From: Ruminococcaceae bacterium UBA7135
GTDB lineage: Bacteria > Bacillota > Clostridia > Oscillospirales > Ruminococcaceae
NCBI GenBank assembly: GCA_002492075.1
Contig: DKXD01000171.1
Location: 18,206-51,357 of the forward strand
Length of the DNA: 33,152 nt
Direction of reading: 5' to 3'
This document shows positions 24,554 through 32,992 of this stretch, one piece after another. The translations under genes were made by a program, and so were the position numbers. Position 1 is the first letter of the stretch. Each line of letters opens with the position of its first letter. The notes beneath the pieces are model-generated. The model was not told the origin of the DNA. It ran no database searches and saw only the letters and a list, made by a program, of their open reading frames with translations.

Positions 24554-25536
24554 TAGAGAGTTTCAACGGCATATCCGTTTTCTTCAAGTATATCCAAAAT
24601 GCTCGGCGGCGCGGCATAGTGCATAGCTCCCACTACGACGAACGTTTTCCCGCCTGTTTTCAGCTTATTCATCACATACGCCGCCATTTTCTTCTGGCGG
24701 TTCGCGTACATTGCGTCGTAGTACTGCTCGTAATCCTTTTTCAGCGTTTCGGACATTTCATCTGTTTCGCCGTCCTCGCTCATAAGCGCTTTCAGTGCGT
24801 TTATGTCGCCGCTTTTCCACGCGTTGTACAGCGCGTCGAACTGTTCCTGCGTTTCCTCCGGGGTTAGCTCCAGCGTTTGATTGAGCGTCAGCGTTTGCAG
24901 TTCCGCCGAGCAGCTTGCCTCTGTTTCGTACTGTTCCTTTGCGGTCTCTATTTCATCGATTTTCTTTCCGCGCTCCTTGGCGTATGAGAGCAGCAGCATA
25001 TCCGTTCCAAGGTTTGCGTCGTACCCGCACTCCTCCGCCGCGCTGCTTGACCACAGCGAACTCCAGAACGCCGGTATGTAGCTTTCGTAGACCTGATTAT
25101 AAAGTCCCTTTTCGGAAAATGCTTTTACTATTCTATCATAGTCCGCCCCCATATAATCGCGGGCGGTTTTGCCGTTTTCGCACAGCAGCACGGACACAGC
25201 TTCGGTCATTTCGATATAATTCTCCTGAAACGCCTGCACATCGACTTCGACCGCCAGCGTTTCACACTCGTCCAGCGCGTCGCACATCTCCCGCGGGTAC
25301 GTCGCCTCGGGCTTTCCGACATGCATTGATCCCAGCATATACACCACCGCGCCCGTTTTCGCGTTTTCTACCTTAAAGAACGGCGGGTTTACCTCGAAAC
25401 TGTTTTCCGCCGAGGTGCTTGTAAGGTCAATTTTTGGCGCGTTTGATATCGGCTCGCTTGTCGGTTCGGTTTTTTTACAGCCTCCGAACAACATCATCGT
25501 AATCAGCGTGATAGCAACGATTATTCGCTTTTTCAT
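24553..25536 (-). CDS. TraB/GumN-family lipoprotein
   Basis: The 327-residue protein has a lipoprotein signal (MLFGGC, lipidation at about C20). The TraB/GumN domain begins with the metal-binding-type motif VVYMLGSMHVGKPEATYP (about 64-81) and ends with the paired motif TFVVVGAMHYAAPPSILDIL (about 293-312). An acidic residue set (AVEVD) lies between. TraB/GumN proteins resemble Tiki/EreA-type metal-dependent hydrolases, but bacterial members mostly have unknown substrates. It would sit on the outer face of the membrane. ATG 25536 follows GGAAGGAG. It is downstream of trmD but separated from it by the 390-bp palindromic region, so it may be a separate unit. Confidence 0.9.
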   Translation of the reverse strand: MKKRIIVAITLITMMLFGGCKKTEPTSEPISNAPKIDLTSTSAENSFEVNPPFFKVENAKTGAVVYMLGSMHVGKPEATYPREMCDALDECETLAVEVDVQAFQENYIEMTEAVSVLLCENGKTARDYMGADYDRIVKAFSEKGLYNQVYESYIPAFWSSLWSSSAAEECGYDANLGTDMLLLSYAKERGKKIDEIETAKEQYETEASCSAELQTLTLNQTLELTPEETQEQFDALYNAWKSGDINALKALMSEDGETDEMSETLKKDYEQYYDAMYANRQKKMAAYVMNKLKTGGKTFVVVGAMHYAAPPSILDILEENGYAVETL

Positions 25537-25575
25537 TTTTTACTCCTTCCGATTTTTAAGCAACGTTTGGTTTGC

Positions 25576-25655
25576 GGTCGCAGACCGCCGCCGTCAGGCG
25601 GCGCAGCGGCAAAGCCGCTGAAATTGCCGCCATCGGCGGCAATTTGTCTGCGACC
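25576..25655. repeat. Perfect 80-bp cloverleaf palindrome (module A)
   Basis: An outer 10-bp stem (GGTCGCAGAC at 25576-25585 with GTCTGCGACC at 25646-25655) encloses three hairpins with no unpaired junction base. These are CGCCGCC-GTCA-GGCGGCG (25586-25603), CAGCGGC-AAA-GCCGCTG (25604-25620) and AAATTGCCGCC-ATC-GGCGGCAATTT (25621-25645). All but the ten loop bases are paired. The arm lengths do not match a tRNA and there is no anticodon-type loop. Confidence 0.88.
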
Positions 25656-25925
25656 ATCCGCGCATTTCACACGTCCGCCCCGAACAAAGCCGAAGGCGGA
25701 GTGAGTGGGCGGCGGGCGAAATGCGCTTCCCCCGGGGAGCAGCGTTTCCCAACGGCTCGGGGGAAACGCTGCTCCGTACCCGAGGGCGATTTTTGTGGGA
25801 AGCACTCGCGCTTCGCGCTCGGCTGCGCCGCAAAAATCGCCGGGGCGGGGCACTCAAGTTCGCCGCACTTCGTGCGCACTGAGCCAAAACGCAGACTGCC
25901 GCCCGGGGCGAACTTTCGCGCCCCG
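25656..25925. repeat. GC-rich array of further inverted repeats (modules B-E)
   Basis: Directly after the cloverleaf come four more inverted repeats. B: GCGCATTTC/GAAATGCGC (25660-25668, 25718-25726) with inner CCGCCC/GGGCGG. C: a perfect 15-bp stem (25736-25750, 25761-25775). D: an 11-bp stem (25785-25795, 25831-25841) holding two small hairpins (GCGC-TTC-GCGC and CGGC-TGC-GCCG). E: CGGGGCG/CGCCCCG (25841-25847, 25919-25925) enclosing a 9-bp stem (25856-25864, 25907-25915) and GCAC-TTC-GTGC. The array ends two bases before the trmD stop codon. Long open frames here on both strands reflect GC richness, not genes. Confidence 0.82.
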
Positions 25926-25927
25926 CT

Positions 25928-26713
25928 TCAAATGAGCTTATCGCGTTTCTTTTCTTCGCGCCGCCGACGGCGTTCAAGACGTTTGGCTTCGCGGGCGGCT
26001 TTCTCGGCAAGCTCCTCGGCGTGATCTTTAAGATATTTGCTGTACATATCTGGACGCTTTTGGCGTGTCATCTCCATGGCTTGCTCTGTTTGCCATTCGG
26101 CGACCTTTTTGTGGTCGCCGCAGAGCAGCACTTCGGGAACGGCGCGACCGCGCCAGATCTCGGGACGCGAGTATTGCGGAAATTCCAGAAGCCCGTTGTA
26201 GTGCGATTCTATGGAATACGCATCCTCGTTGGGAAGAACGCCTTTTTGAAGCCGCGCTACCGCATCGCAGACTATCAGCGCGGGAAGTTCCCCGCCCGTA
26301 AGAACATAGTCGCCGACCGAAAGTTCCTCGGCTTGCAGCTCGTCAAGAACGCGCTGGTCTACGCCCTCGTAGTGCCCGCAAAGCAGAATAAGCCCGTCAA
26401 GAGCGGCAAGCTCCCGTACCTTGCCTTGCGTGAGTACGGAGCCTTGCGGCGACATATAAATAACTCGCGGCGGCGTTATGTGCTGAGCCTTAATCGCTTG
26501 AATACAGTCGTATATCGGTTGAGCTTGCATAACAAGCCCTGTGCCGCCACCATAGGGCTTGTCGTCTACGTTGCGGTGGCGGTCTTCGGTGTAGAGCCTG
26601 ATGTTGTGCGTGTGTATCTCGATGAAGCCGTTTTTTATCCCGCGCCCTAAAATGCTCGTGTTAAGAACATTGTCGCACATATCGGGGAACAGCGTCGCAA
26701 TGTCTATTCTCAT
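25928..26713 (-). CDS. trmD: tRNA (guanine37-N1)-methyltransferase TrmD
   Basis: The 261-residue SPOUT enzyme methylates G37 next to the anticodon of tRNAs reading CNN codons, preventing +1 frameshifts. It shows MRIDIATLFPDM at the start, DDKPYGGGTGLVMQ (about 50-63), LLCGHYEGVDQRV (about 110-122), and the knot motif SVGDYVLTGGELPAL (about 131-145). The last roughly 25 residues form a very basic Arg/Lys/Glu-rich tail beyond the usual domain. It starts two bases after the rimM stop, the normal coupled order. The palindromic array begins directly after its stop codon. Confidence 0.96.
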   Translation of the reverse strand: MRIDIATLFPDMCDNVLNTSILGRGIKNGFIEIHTHNIRLYTEDRHRNVDDKPYGGGTGLVMQAQPIYDCIQAIKAQHITPPRVIYMSPQGSVLTQGKVRELAALDGLILLCGHYEGVDQRVLDELQAEELSVGDYVLTGGELPALIVCDAVARLQKGVLPNEDAYSIESHYNGLLEFPQYSRPEIWRGRAVPEVLLCGDHKKVAEWQTEQAMEMTRQKRPDMYSKYLKDHAEELAEKAAREAKRLERRRRREEKKRDKLI

Positions 26714-26715
26714 GG

Positions 26716-27222
26716 TCAGACCTCGAATAAACCGTCAAGCGGAGTTATCAGTATCTCGCCGTTTTCAACGTCAATGCTTTTCACTACCTCGTCAATGCAC
26801 GGGAACATAAGCTCCCTGCCGTCGTCGCTTTTTAAAGCGTACACATCCGCCGCGCCGTTCTGAAATATCTCCGTGACCTTTCCGTAGACCTCGCCGGTTT
26901 CCGCGTCCTTAACGGTAAGCCCGATGATGTCTTGAATGAAGTATGTCTCCTCGGGAAGCTCCGCGTCCTCGCGGTCAAGGTAGAGCATTTTCCCGATGTA
27001 GGGCTGCGCGTCCTCAATGGAGTTTACGCCCCTAATCTTGATTATGACAATGTTTTTGTGAGGGAATGAGCGTTCTATATCAATTTTGCGTTTCTCTTTT
27101 CCGAGATACAGAACGTTAAATTCGCACAGCACGTCGGGCGAGTCGCAGTAGTATTGACAGCGCAGTTCTCCGCGTACCCCTTGAGTTGCCACTATCTTTG
27201 CTATTTCAAGATATTTTTTCAT
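26716..27222 (-). CDS. rimM: 16S rRNA processing/ribosome maturation factor RimM
   Basis: This 168-residue factor helps assemble the 30S head and binds ribosomal protein S19. The N-terminal domain shows LEIAKIVATQGVRGELRCQ. A PRC-barrel follows from about residue 95, with IIGLTVKDAETGEVYGKVTEIF and the end motif GEILITPLDGLF. Length is normal. ATG 27222 has GAGGG upstream and lies three bases from the flippase stop. It is followed immediately by trmD. Confidence 0.95.
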   Translation of the reverse strand: MKKYLEIAKIVATQGVRGELRCQYYCDSPDVLCEFNVLYLGKEKRKIDIERSFPHKNIVIIKIRGVNSIEDAQPYIGKMLYLDREDAELPEETYFIQDIIGLTVKDAETGEVYGKVTEIFQNGAADVYALKSDDGRELMFPCIDEVVKSIDVENGEILITPLDGLFEV

Positions 27223-27225
27223 AGA

Positions 27226-28665
27226 TCAGCCCTCGTTGTTTTTCCCAAGTTTTTTGTTCAAAACCGCTTCTACTGCCTGTACGCAACATTTGAAATTCAA
27301 AGCGGCTATCGCGATAAAGAACACCGCGTTCAGTACGTTTTGAAGAGTTCCGTATTCCAAGAACATAACAGAAAACGCCATTGAAAGCAGCAGCAATAGG
27401 TTTACGATGATCTTCGACCAATAGATTGTCATGTACAGATATTTTTTTGTGTCGATAATGCGGTAAATGAACACCACCACATAGCTTGCGAGAGTTGCGA
27501 TAGCCGCGCCTTCAATGCCGAGCTTTGTGGGAATAAGTATCAGGTTCAGGATTATGTTTACCGCCGCGCCTATACAGGAGGAGATCATTGCGTGAGAGGT
27601 TTTTCGAGCCGCCTCATAAATGCTTGATAAGAAGTTGTCCATGGCCTGAAAGATCGTCGCGAACAGCAGCGTGGGAACGTAAAAGAACGCGGATGAAAAC
27701 GATTCGTCTCCGAAAAACGGGATTATTATCGGGCGCAGTATCAGCATAATACCGCCGCACGTCAGGAACATCACCGTTTGCTGCATACTAAGTGTATTGG
27801 AATAGAAGATAGACGTTGTGCGCGAGTTGCGTTCGGTTATCGCGGTCATGCGCCACGCCTGCGCGAAGATCCCGACAACTATCGTCACAAGATTGGGGAA
27901 CTTGTACGCAAACGAGTAAATGCCGTTCGCCTCGGCGCTGATAAACCCCTCCACCATGTACATATCCGAGTTGTTTATGATAGCCCACATGATCATAGTG
28001 GGCATAAGCGGTATGGAGTACCGCAGCATGGAGTTGCGCAGCGTTTTGTCGTTGTTTATGGGACGGTATTGCGTGAATATCTTCGCCGTGAGATTAAGAA
28101 ACAGCATCGAGGTAACATCGCCTGCGATGACCGCCCATATATAACCGCTGACGCCCCACTTGAATACGCCGAGAAACAGCAGATTGAACAGTATCGTGGA
28201 TATCGTTGTGATAATTCCGTCCACGGCAAACAGCTTCACGCCGTTGGGTTCATAACGGCATCGCACATAGATTCCGCTTACTTCCTTTACAGAGCCCGTT
28301 ATGACGTATATGTACATCAGCCATTCATAGCCTTTAAGCATCGGAACCATTCCCACAAGCGGAACGAACAGCGCGAATATCGCGCACCCGATAAGGCACA
28401 CGTTTATTCCTGTGGAATATACCATTTTACCGTTGTTGTTCTTTTCAAGGGCAAAGCGAAGCACGCCGTCCGCTATGGACAGCGTAACCACCGATATAAG
28501 CAAGCCCGCCGTGGAAACGATAAGGTTCATCGTTCCAAAGCCCGCCTTGCCAAGTGTGCTTGTGTAGAAATTCAGCATTACATACACAAGCAGCTTCGAG
28601 CTGAATTGACCGATAGTCAGTATCAGCATATTGCCCGCAAGGGTGCGATATTTGTTTTTACCCAT
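27226..28665 (-). CDS. Polysaccharide/lipid flippase of the MATE/MOP superfamily
   Basis: The 479-residue membrane protein has 12-14 predicted helices and opens with GKNKYRTLAGNMLILTIGQFSS, the usual start of Wzx/MurJ-like polysaccharide exporters. It probably flips lipid-linked saccharides for cell-surface polymers. ATG 28665 is preferred over an in-frame GTG at 28737, whose 24 extra residues are hydrophilic and atypical; neither start has a strong ribosome site. It sits between tadA and rimM. The 84 bases between its start and the tadA stop contain nothing else recognisable. Confidence 0.87.
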   Translation of the reverse strand: MGKNKYRTLAGNMLILTIGQFSSKLLVYVMLNFYTSTLGKAGFGTMNLIVSTAGLLISVVTLSIADGVLRFALEKNNNGKMVYSTGINVCLIGCAIFALFVPLVGMVPMLKGYEWLMYIYVITGSVKEVSGIYVRCRYEPNGVKLFAVDGIITTISTILFNLLFLGVFKWGVSGYIWAVIAGDVTSMLFLNLTAKIFTQYRPINNDKTLRNSMLRYSIPLMPTMIMWAIINNSDMYMVEGFISAEANGIYSFAYKFPNLVTIVVGIFAQAWRMTAITERNSRTTSIFYSNTLSMQQTVMFLTCGGIMLILRPIIIPFFGDESFSSAFFYVPTLLFATIFQAMDNFLSSIYEAARKTSHAMISSCIGAAVNIILNLILIPTKLGIEGAAIATLASYVVVFIYRIIDTKKYLYMTIYWSKIIVNLLLLLSMAFSVMFLEYGTLQNVLNAVFFIAIAALNFKCCVQAVEAVLNKKLGKNNEG

Positions 28666-28749
28666 TAAGATACCCGTGTTTTTTGTCAGTGTTCGATCAA
28701 CGACAGGCAAAGCGTCGATTTTATCCCGCGCTCCCACGTTTGCATATTG

Positions 28750-29211
28750 TCAATCGGAATTGTTCCTTATTTCGGAGAAGAACGCCGTAAGCACCTCGCC
28801 GCACCGCTTTTCAAGAACCCGCGAGCGCACAAGCGGAACATGAGTGAACTTCTCGTCGAACAGCGTCACAACGGAAGCACACGCTCCGTTTTTTTCATCG
28901 AACGCGCCGTAAACAAGACGTTTAAGCCCTGAATTCATAACCGCGCCCGCGCACATGGGGCAGGGCTCCAGCGTCACATATAAGATGCAGTCCGTAAGCC
29001 GCCTGCTTTGAAGCCGTTTTGCCGCCTGTTCTATTGCGAGCATTTCCGCGTGCGCAATGGGCGATTGAAGCTCTTCTCGGCGGTTGTATCCCTCGCCGAT
29101 CACCTTGCCGTTTTTGTCCACAACGATTGCTCCGACGGGCACTTCCCCTAAAGAGGCTGCTTTTTCCGCCAGAGCAAGCGCTTTCTCCATATATTCTTCG
29201 TCAAGCGTCAT
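28750..29211 (-). CDS. tadA: tRNA-specific adenosine deaminase TadA
   Basis: This 153-residue zinc enzyme converts A34 to inosine in tRNA-Arg(ACG). It shows the catalytic HAE (54-56) and the zinc-binding PCPMC (83-87), with EVPVGAIVVDKNGKVIGEGYNRRE before them and the usual C-terminal helices. ATG 29211 overlaps the stop codon of the upstream membrane-protein gene (TAATG) and has AGGAG upstream, so translation is coupled. The longer frame to 29256 lies inside that gene and is rejected. Confidence 0.96.
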   Translation of the reverse strand: MTLDEEYMEKALALAEKAASLGEVPVGAIVVDKNGKVIGEGYNRREELQSPIAHAEMLAIEQAAKRLQSRRLTDCILYVTLEPCPMCAGAVMNSGLKRLVYGAFDEKNGACASVVTLFDEKFTHVPLVRSRVLEKRCGEVLTAFFSEIRNNSD

Positions 29212-32183
29212 TACATTCTCCTGAAGAACTGAACGCCCAGCGTCAGTGCGCCCCATACTGTGTTGTAAAGCAGCAGCCAGAACACATTGAAAAGGTTGAA
29301 CTTTTTAAGCTGATCGCTGTCGCTTATCAGCGTAAAGACGATAAGTGCGATAATGGCGATAACAACGCCGATAAACTGCATAACGTTTCCTATGGCGGCG
29401 CGGTCGCGTATCGTTCTTGCGACAACGACGGAGTTCGACAGCGACGAGAACGAGCCGTCGCAGGTAACAGCTGCGCTGCCATCGGACACGAACTTCGTGT
29501 TTTCGTCAAACGTGTCGTGCATTTCAAACGGAAGTACTTTCACGCCCTCCTCGTCTATCCCGAATACACGCGCTATAACAGGCGTGGTTATCATTCCGTC
29601 CACAGTCTTTACGACCAGCGAGATGCCGCGGAACGCAAGCTCTCTTACGGAACGCCGTATTTCGGGATCCGCTGCGGGTCTTACGAAGAACAGCAGGCAG
29701 ACTTCTCCGCCCACCGCGAGATAAATTACCTCGTCGTTGTTTTTGTTAGCAGCGGCTTCCTTTTTGGTGTTTGGAACGGTTATCTCGTGCGCCTTCATGT
29801 GAGCGCGTGTTCCCAACAGAACTCTGCGCCTGTCTATCCAGCCCATAACGCCGAGATTATTTTCGTAAACGCACCCCGAAACGGGCTTTAAAAGCTCCTT
29901 TTTATAATTGAGTATGTGGAACAGCGCATCGGACATAACGCTGTCGGAAGCCATTGCAAGGCTTGCCGCGTAGATTATCGCCTCGTCAATGTTTATCTTG
30001 CCCTCGCCGCGGGTCTTGGGCGTATCATATCCGCAAATATTCACGATCTTTATCGCTTCCGCAGGGAAAAGCATTTTTGCGTTTACAAGAACGGCGTTTG
30101 TTTCACTCATTTCCTCGGCGGCGTTGTATCCCAGTATCGCGCAGCCGCGCTCTTTAGATTTGCGCGACGCAAGATATATCGGCAGCGTAACGGTCATAGA
30201 GCTTGAGAACGACGCAGATACCGCCAGTATCGCAGTGCTTACCGTAGCCACCCACGATTGTTTATTGCCCGTTATGTTGGATTTGCAGGTGAAGAACGCG
30301 ATAACGCCGCCCGCTATCGCAGCGGCAATCGCTATCGGAACGATCTTTCGCGATGTTCTGTCGGAGGAATCCTCACAATAGGCGGAAACTATAAAATCGC
30401 ACAGCATTTCCGTTTTGCGTATCGAGGCAATGGAGGGTATGCCCTCGACTGCTCCCTTTGCCAGCTGATCCGAGCCGCTGCCCTCACAGCGTTCGATAAA
30501 GTATTTGGACTTCGAGCCGAAAACAAATTCAAAGTTCTTTTGCGCCGCTTTTACGGTAAGCAGTTTGGATAATGTGTTGAATATCAGAGCGGAAAGGGAT
30601 ATCGCAAGATAGATCTGCGAGAAACCACGCTGAATATAGTCGCTTGAAGCGAGGTGCGGAATAGCCGCGACAAGCGCGCCCGAATGAGCCAGCGCGCACA
30701 GCGTGTCTCCGTCGGGGCGCAGCTTGAACAGCCGCGTAAAGCCGTTAGAGAGCACAGATGAACACGAAAGGAACGAGAATATCCCTATTCCGAGGTGAAT
30801 ATAAAGGTAGGTTTCGGGATTGCTTATCATATTTCCAAGCCGACCGATATTCGGCTTGAATATATATACCGCGCCGACAAAAACGCTTGCCGCCAGCAGC
30901 ACCACTAATATGATAAGTCTGCCCCAAAGACCTTTTGACGCGCGGCGGAGTCTGTCGCATATGACCTCTTCGTCGTTGAGATCTACGGGCGTTTCGTCTT
31001 CTTCTTCCTCGGCTTCATATTCCGTATCCGCATCTTCGTTTTTTTCGGATATCTTGTCGGTCTCTTCTGTGTCGCTTTGACCTTCAATAATAAAATCCGC
31101 CAGCTTGCGCTTTTTCTTTTTGGCAAGCTCGTTTGCCTGTTTTATTCTTTCAAGCTCGTCGTTTTCCTCAAGCTTGATCTCTTCCGCCGTATTCGGCGGG
31201 GCGATATTCAGATCCTCGGAGCTTGGAAGATCGCTGCTTTGTTCGTTTATTTTCTTGTTCAAAGCGTCGATTATGCTCTCGCCGACGTGCAGTTCTCCGG
31301 TGAACGGCGCTTGCCGAGCGGCTGCTTTTTCCTCGTCGGCACGCCCGCGTCTGCGGGAAACGGACGGTGTGTATTCTTTGATATGCTCTTCGCCCTTACC
31401 GAGCCTTTTAAGGTCGTTTCCGCTTACCGTCAAGGTGTCTGTGTCTTCGTCGGCTATAAGCTCCGCGGCGGCTTTTTCACGAGTTTCCATGGGATTCAGC
31501 GAATCGAGGATGTCGTTCGGATTTTCGGATTCGCTGTCCAGTTTCAGCAGTGCGCTTTGAAATTCTTCAAGCTTTTTTTGGCGGCGCATTTCCATAGTTT
31601 CCGTCGGAACGAATGTTTTTGCGTCGTGCAGCTCTATCTCATTGCTGTCGTTGCTGTCATCATCATTGGAGGCATACTCGTATTCGTCGCCGTTATCGGG
31701 CGAATAGGTCTTTATATCGTTGTCCTCTTCTTCCTCATACGAAGCGGAAAGATCCTCCCAACGCTTCATATCGGCGGCGTTTGCAATATCCCTTGAAATG
31801 CGCGCGTTTACCTCGTCCTCGGTGCGCTGCTTCGCGGCGAACTCCTTTACATCGTCGTCGGGCTCGGGAGCGGCGCTCCGCTTGTTTTCCGCGGCTTTGG
31901 CGATATCTCTTGCGATACGCGCTTCGACCTCGCTGTCGGTGCGCTGCTTTGCGCTCCTTACCGCCTCGCGTTGCCTGCCGGAGCCGATAGAGTCTATGAC
32001 CTCGGTAACGCTGAGATCGGGCTTTTTCTGCTGCTTTCCCGATCTTATCAGCTTGTCTATTTCGTCGCCGCCGCCGATTATATCCGTTACGCTTTCGTTA
32101 TGCGTTTTTTTCTTTGACTTTCCGACGCGGGCGGTATCTATTTCTTTAAGAATGTCGTCTATACTGTATTTTTCGTCAGCCAT
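29211..32183 (-). CDS. Degenerate P-type-ATPase-like membrane protein with long disordered N-terminus
   Basis: The 990-residue protein has a charged, low-complexity N-terminus of about 415 residues, then a layout like P1B-type ATPases. Four helices (from about 422) precede a soluble loop, two more helices (the second with a TLP in the CPx position), a large cytoplasmic region (about 690-915) and two final helices. Segments resemble the P/N domains (GVMGWIDRRRVLLGTRAHM; VRPAADPEIRRSVRELAFRG). The DKTGT phosphorylation motif is absent: the aligned stretch NAVLVNAKML has Asn701 where the phosphorylated Asp would be. TGES and GDGxND were not found either. It is therefore probably a pseudo-ATPase, though this rests on motif reading. 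The N-terminus has two copies of a 24-residue repeat (79-102, 118-141) and S-I/V-x-D/E-I/V-I/L motifs. AAGGAG precedes the ATG. It lies between rlmB and tadA. Confidence 0.8.
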   Translation of the reverse strand: MADEKYSIDDILKEIDTARVGKSKKKTHNESVTDIIGGGDEIDKLIRSGKQQKKPDLSVTEVIDSIGSGRQREAVRSAKQRTDSEVEARIARDIAKAAENKRSAAPEPDDDVKEFAAKQRTEDEVNARISRDIANAADMKRWEDLSASYEEEEDNDIKTYSPDNGDEYEYASNDDDSNDSNEIELHDAKTFVPTETMEMRRQKKLEEFQSALLKLDSESENPNDILDSLNPMETREKAAAELIADEDTDTLTVSGNDLKRLGKGEEHIKEYTPSVSRRRGRADEEKAAARQAPFTGELHVGESIIDALNKKINEQSSDLPSSEDLNIAPPNTAEEIKLEENDELERIKQANELAKKKKRKLADFIIEGQSDTEETDKISEKNEDADTEYEAEEEEDETPVDLNDEEVICDRLRRASKGLWGRLIILVVLLAASVFVGAVYIFKPNIGRLGNMISNPETYLYIHLGIGIFSFLSCSSVLSNGFTRLFKLRPDGDTLCALAHSGALVAAIPHLASSDYIQRGFSQIYLAISLSALIFNTLSKLLTVKAAQKNFEFVFGSKSKYFIERCEGSGSDQLAKGAVEGIPSIASIRKTEMLCDFIVSAYCEDSSDRTSRKIVPIAIAAAIAGGVIAFFTCKSNITGNKQSWVATVSTAILAVSASFSSSMTVTLPIYLASRKSKERGCAILGYNAAEEMSETNAVLVNAKMLFPAEAIKIVNICGYDTPKTRGEGKINIDEAIIYAASLAMASDSVMSDALFHILNYKKELLKPVSGCVYENNLGVMGWIDRRRVLLGTRAHMKAHEITVPNTKKEAAANKNNDEVIYLAVGGEVCLLFFVRPAADPEIRRSVRELAFRGISLVVKTVDGMITTPVIARVFGIDEEGVKVLPFEMHDTFDENTKFVSDGSAAVTCDGSFSSLSNSVVVARTIRDRAAIGNVMQFIGVVIAIIALIVFTLISDSDQLKKFNLFNVFWLLLYNTVWGALTLGVQFFRRM
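31764..31950 (-). repeat. Internal direct repeat in the P-type-ATPase-like gene
   Basis: Two 70-base copies (31764-31833 and 31881-31950) encode KQRT-x-x-EV-x-ARI-x-RDIA-x-AA-x-x-KR. They form predicted charged helices separated by an acidic spacer. The repeat suggests duplication of a binding helix in the disordered N-terminus. Confidence 0.8.
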
Positions 32184-32219
32184 TTTGATCTCCTTTTATT
32201 TGAATGCCATGCTGTTGGT

Positions 32220-32954
32220 TTATTTGCCGCGCTGCCTTACTATCTCATACATCAATATCCCCGCTGAAACGGACGCGTTCAGCGAATTGACCTTGCCGTT
32301 CATCGGCAGACTTACCACCGCGTCGCAGCTCTCGCGAACAAGCCGCCCCAGCCCGAAGCCCTCCGAGCCGACGACTATCGCCGTGCCGCCCGTAAAGTCC
32401 GTTTTATCGTAGGGCTCGCCGTCCGCTTCCATTCCGTACACCCAGATGTTACGCTTTTTAAGAGCCTTAATCGTGTCGACAAGATTGGATACTCTCGCTA
32501 CCTTTACCCAAGCCGCCGCCCCCGAGCTTGTTTTGAATACCGTGGAGTTCAGCGATGCGGAGCGCCGTTTCGGAATGATAACGCCGTCTGCGCCCGCCGC
32601 TTCCGCGCTTCGTATTATCGCGCCGAGATTGTGCGGGTCGGCTATCTCGTCGGCTATGATTATAAACGGCGGAGTGCCTTTTTGCTCTGAGACAGCCAGA
32701 ATGTCGTCAAGCTCAGCGTATTCCGCTGCGCAAAGTTCCGCCGCGACGCCGCCGTGCTTTGGGGTTCCGCACATAGCCGAAAGCTTTTCCGCGCTTACGT
32801 CTTTCACGACTATCCCGCGTTTTTTCGCCGCGGGAACTATTCCGCCGAACTGAACGCCCTTTTGCACGAAAAGCGTGTCGATCTCTTTGTCGGAGTTCAG
32901 CGCCTCCAAAACGGAATTTCTTCCGTATATTATCTGCCTTTCAATATTATCCAT
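32220..32954 (-). CDS. rlmB: 23S rRNA (guanosine-2'-O-)-methyltransferase RlmB / TrmH family
   Basis: The 244-residue SPOUT methyltransferase has an N-terminal substrate-binding domain (IYGRNSVLEALNSDKEIDTLFVQ, about 8-30) and the TrmH domain with IADEIADPHNLGAIIRSAEAAGADGVI (about 105-131), IVVGSEGFGLGRLV and PMNGKVNSLNASVSAGILMYE near the end. It probably methylates G2251 of 23S rRNA, although family members with other targets look alike. ATG 32954 is chosen over ATG 32987, because the latter coincides with the predicted transcription start and has no ribosome site, whereas AGAAGAG precedes 32954. It heads the operon to trmD. Confidence 0.93.
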   Translation of the reverse strand: MDNIERQIIYGRNSVLEALNSDKEIDTLFVQKGVQFGGIVPAAKKRGIVVKDVSAEKLSAMCGTPKHGGVAAELCAAEYAELDDILAVSEQKGTPPFIIIADEIADPHNLGAIIRSAEAAGADGVIIPKRRSASLNSTVFKTSSGAAAWVKVARVSNLVDTIKALKKRNIWVYGMEADGEPYDKTDFTGGTAIVVGSEGFGLGRLVRESCDAVVSLPMNGKVNSLNASVSAGILMYEIVRQRGK

Positions 32955-32992
32955 ACGCTCTTCTTTCTTAAAGTTATACTCATACATTATCT

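Noticed and set aside
25576..25655. Cloverleaf interpreted as a tRNA gene
   Set aside because: Arm lengths (10, 7, 7, 11 bp), loops of 3-4 bases, and lack of a T-arm TTCGA loop or a seven-base anticodon loop exclude a tRNA.
25572..26024. Open frames of 70-150 residues on both strands across the GC-rich intergenic block
   Set aside because: Open in several frames at once because the palindromic DNA is GC-rich and poor in stop codons; products are Arg/Pro/Ala-rich with no domain, and one runs into trmD antisense.
27778..28668. 296-residue open frame antisense to the flippase gene
   Set aside because: His/Arg/Tyr-rich composition typical of a reverse-complement of hydrophobic codons; the real gene is on the minus strand.
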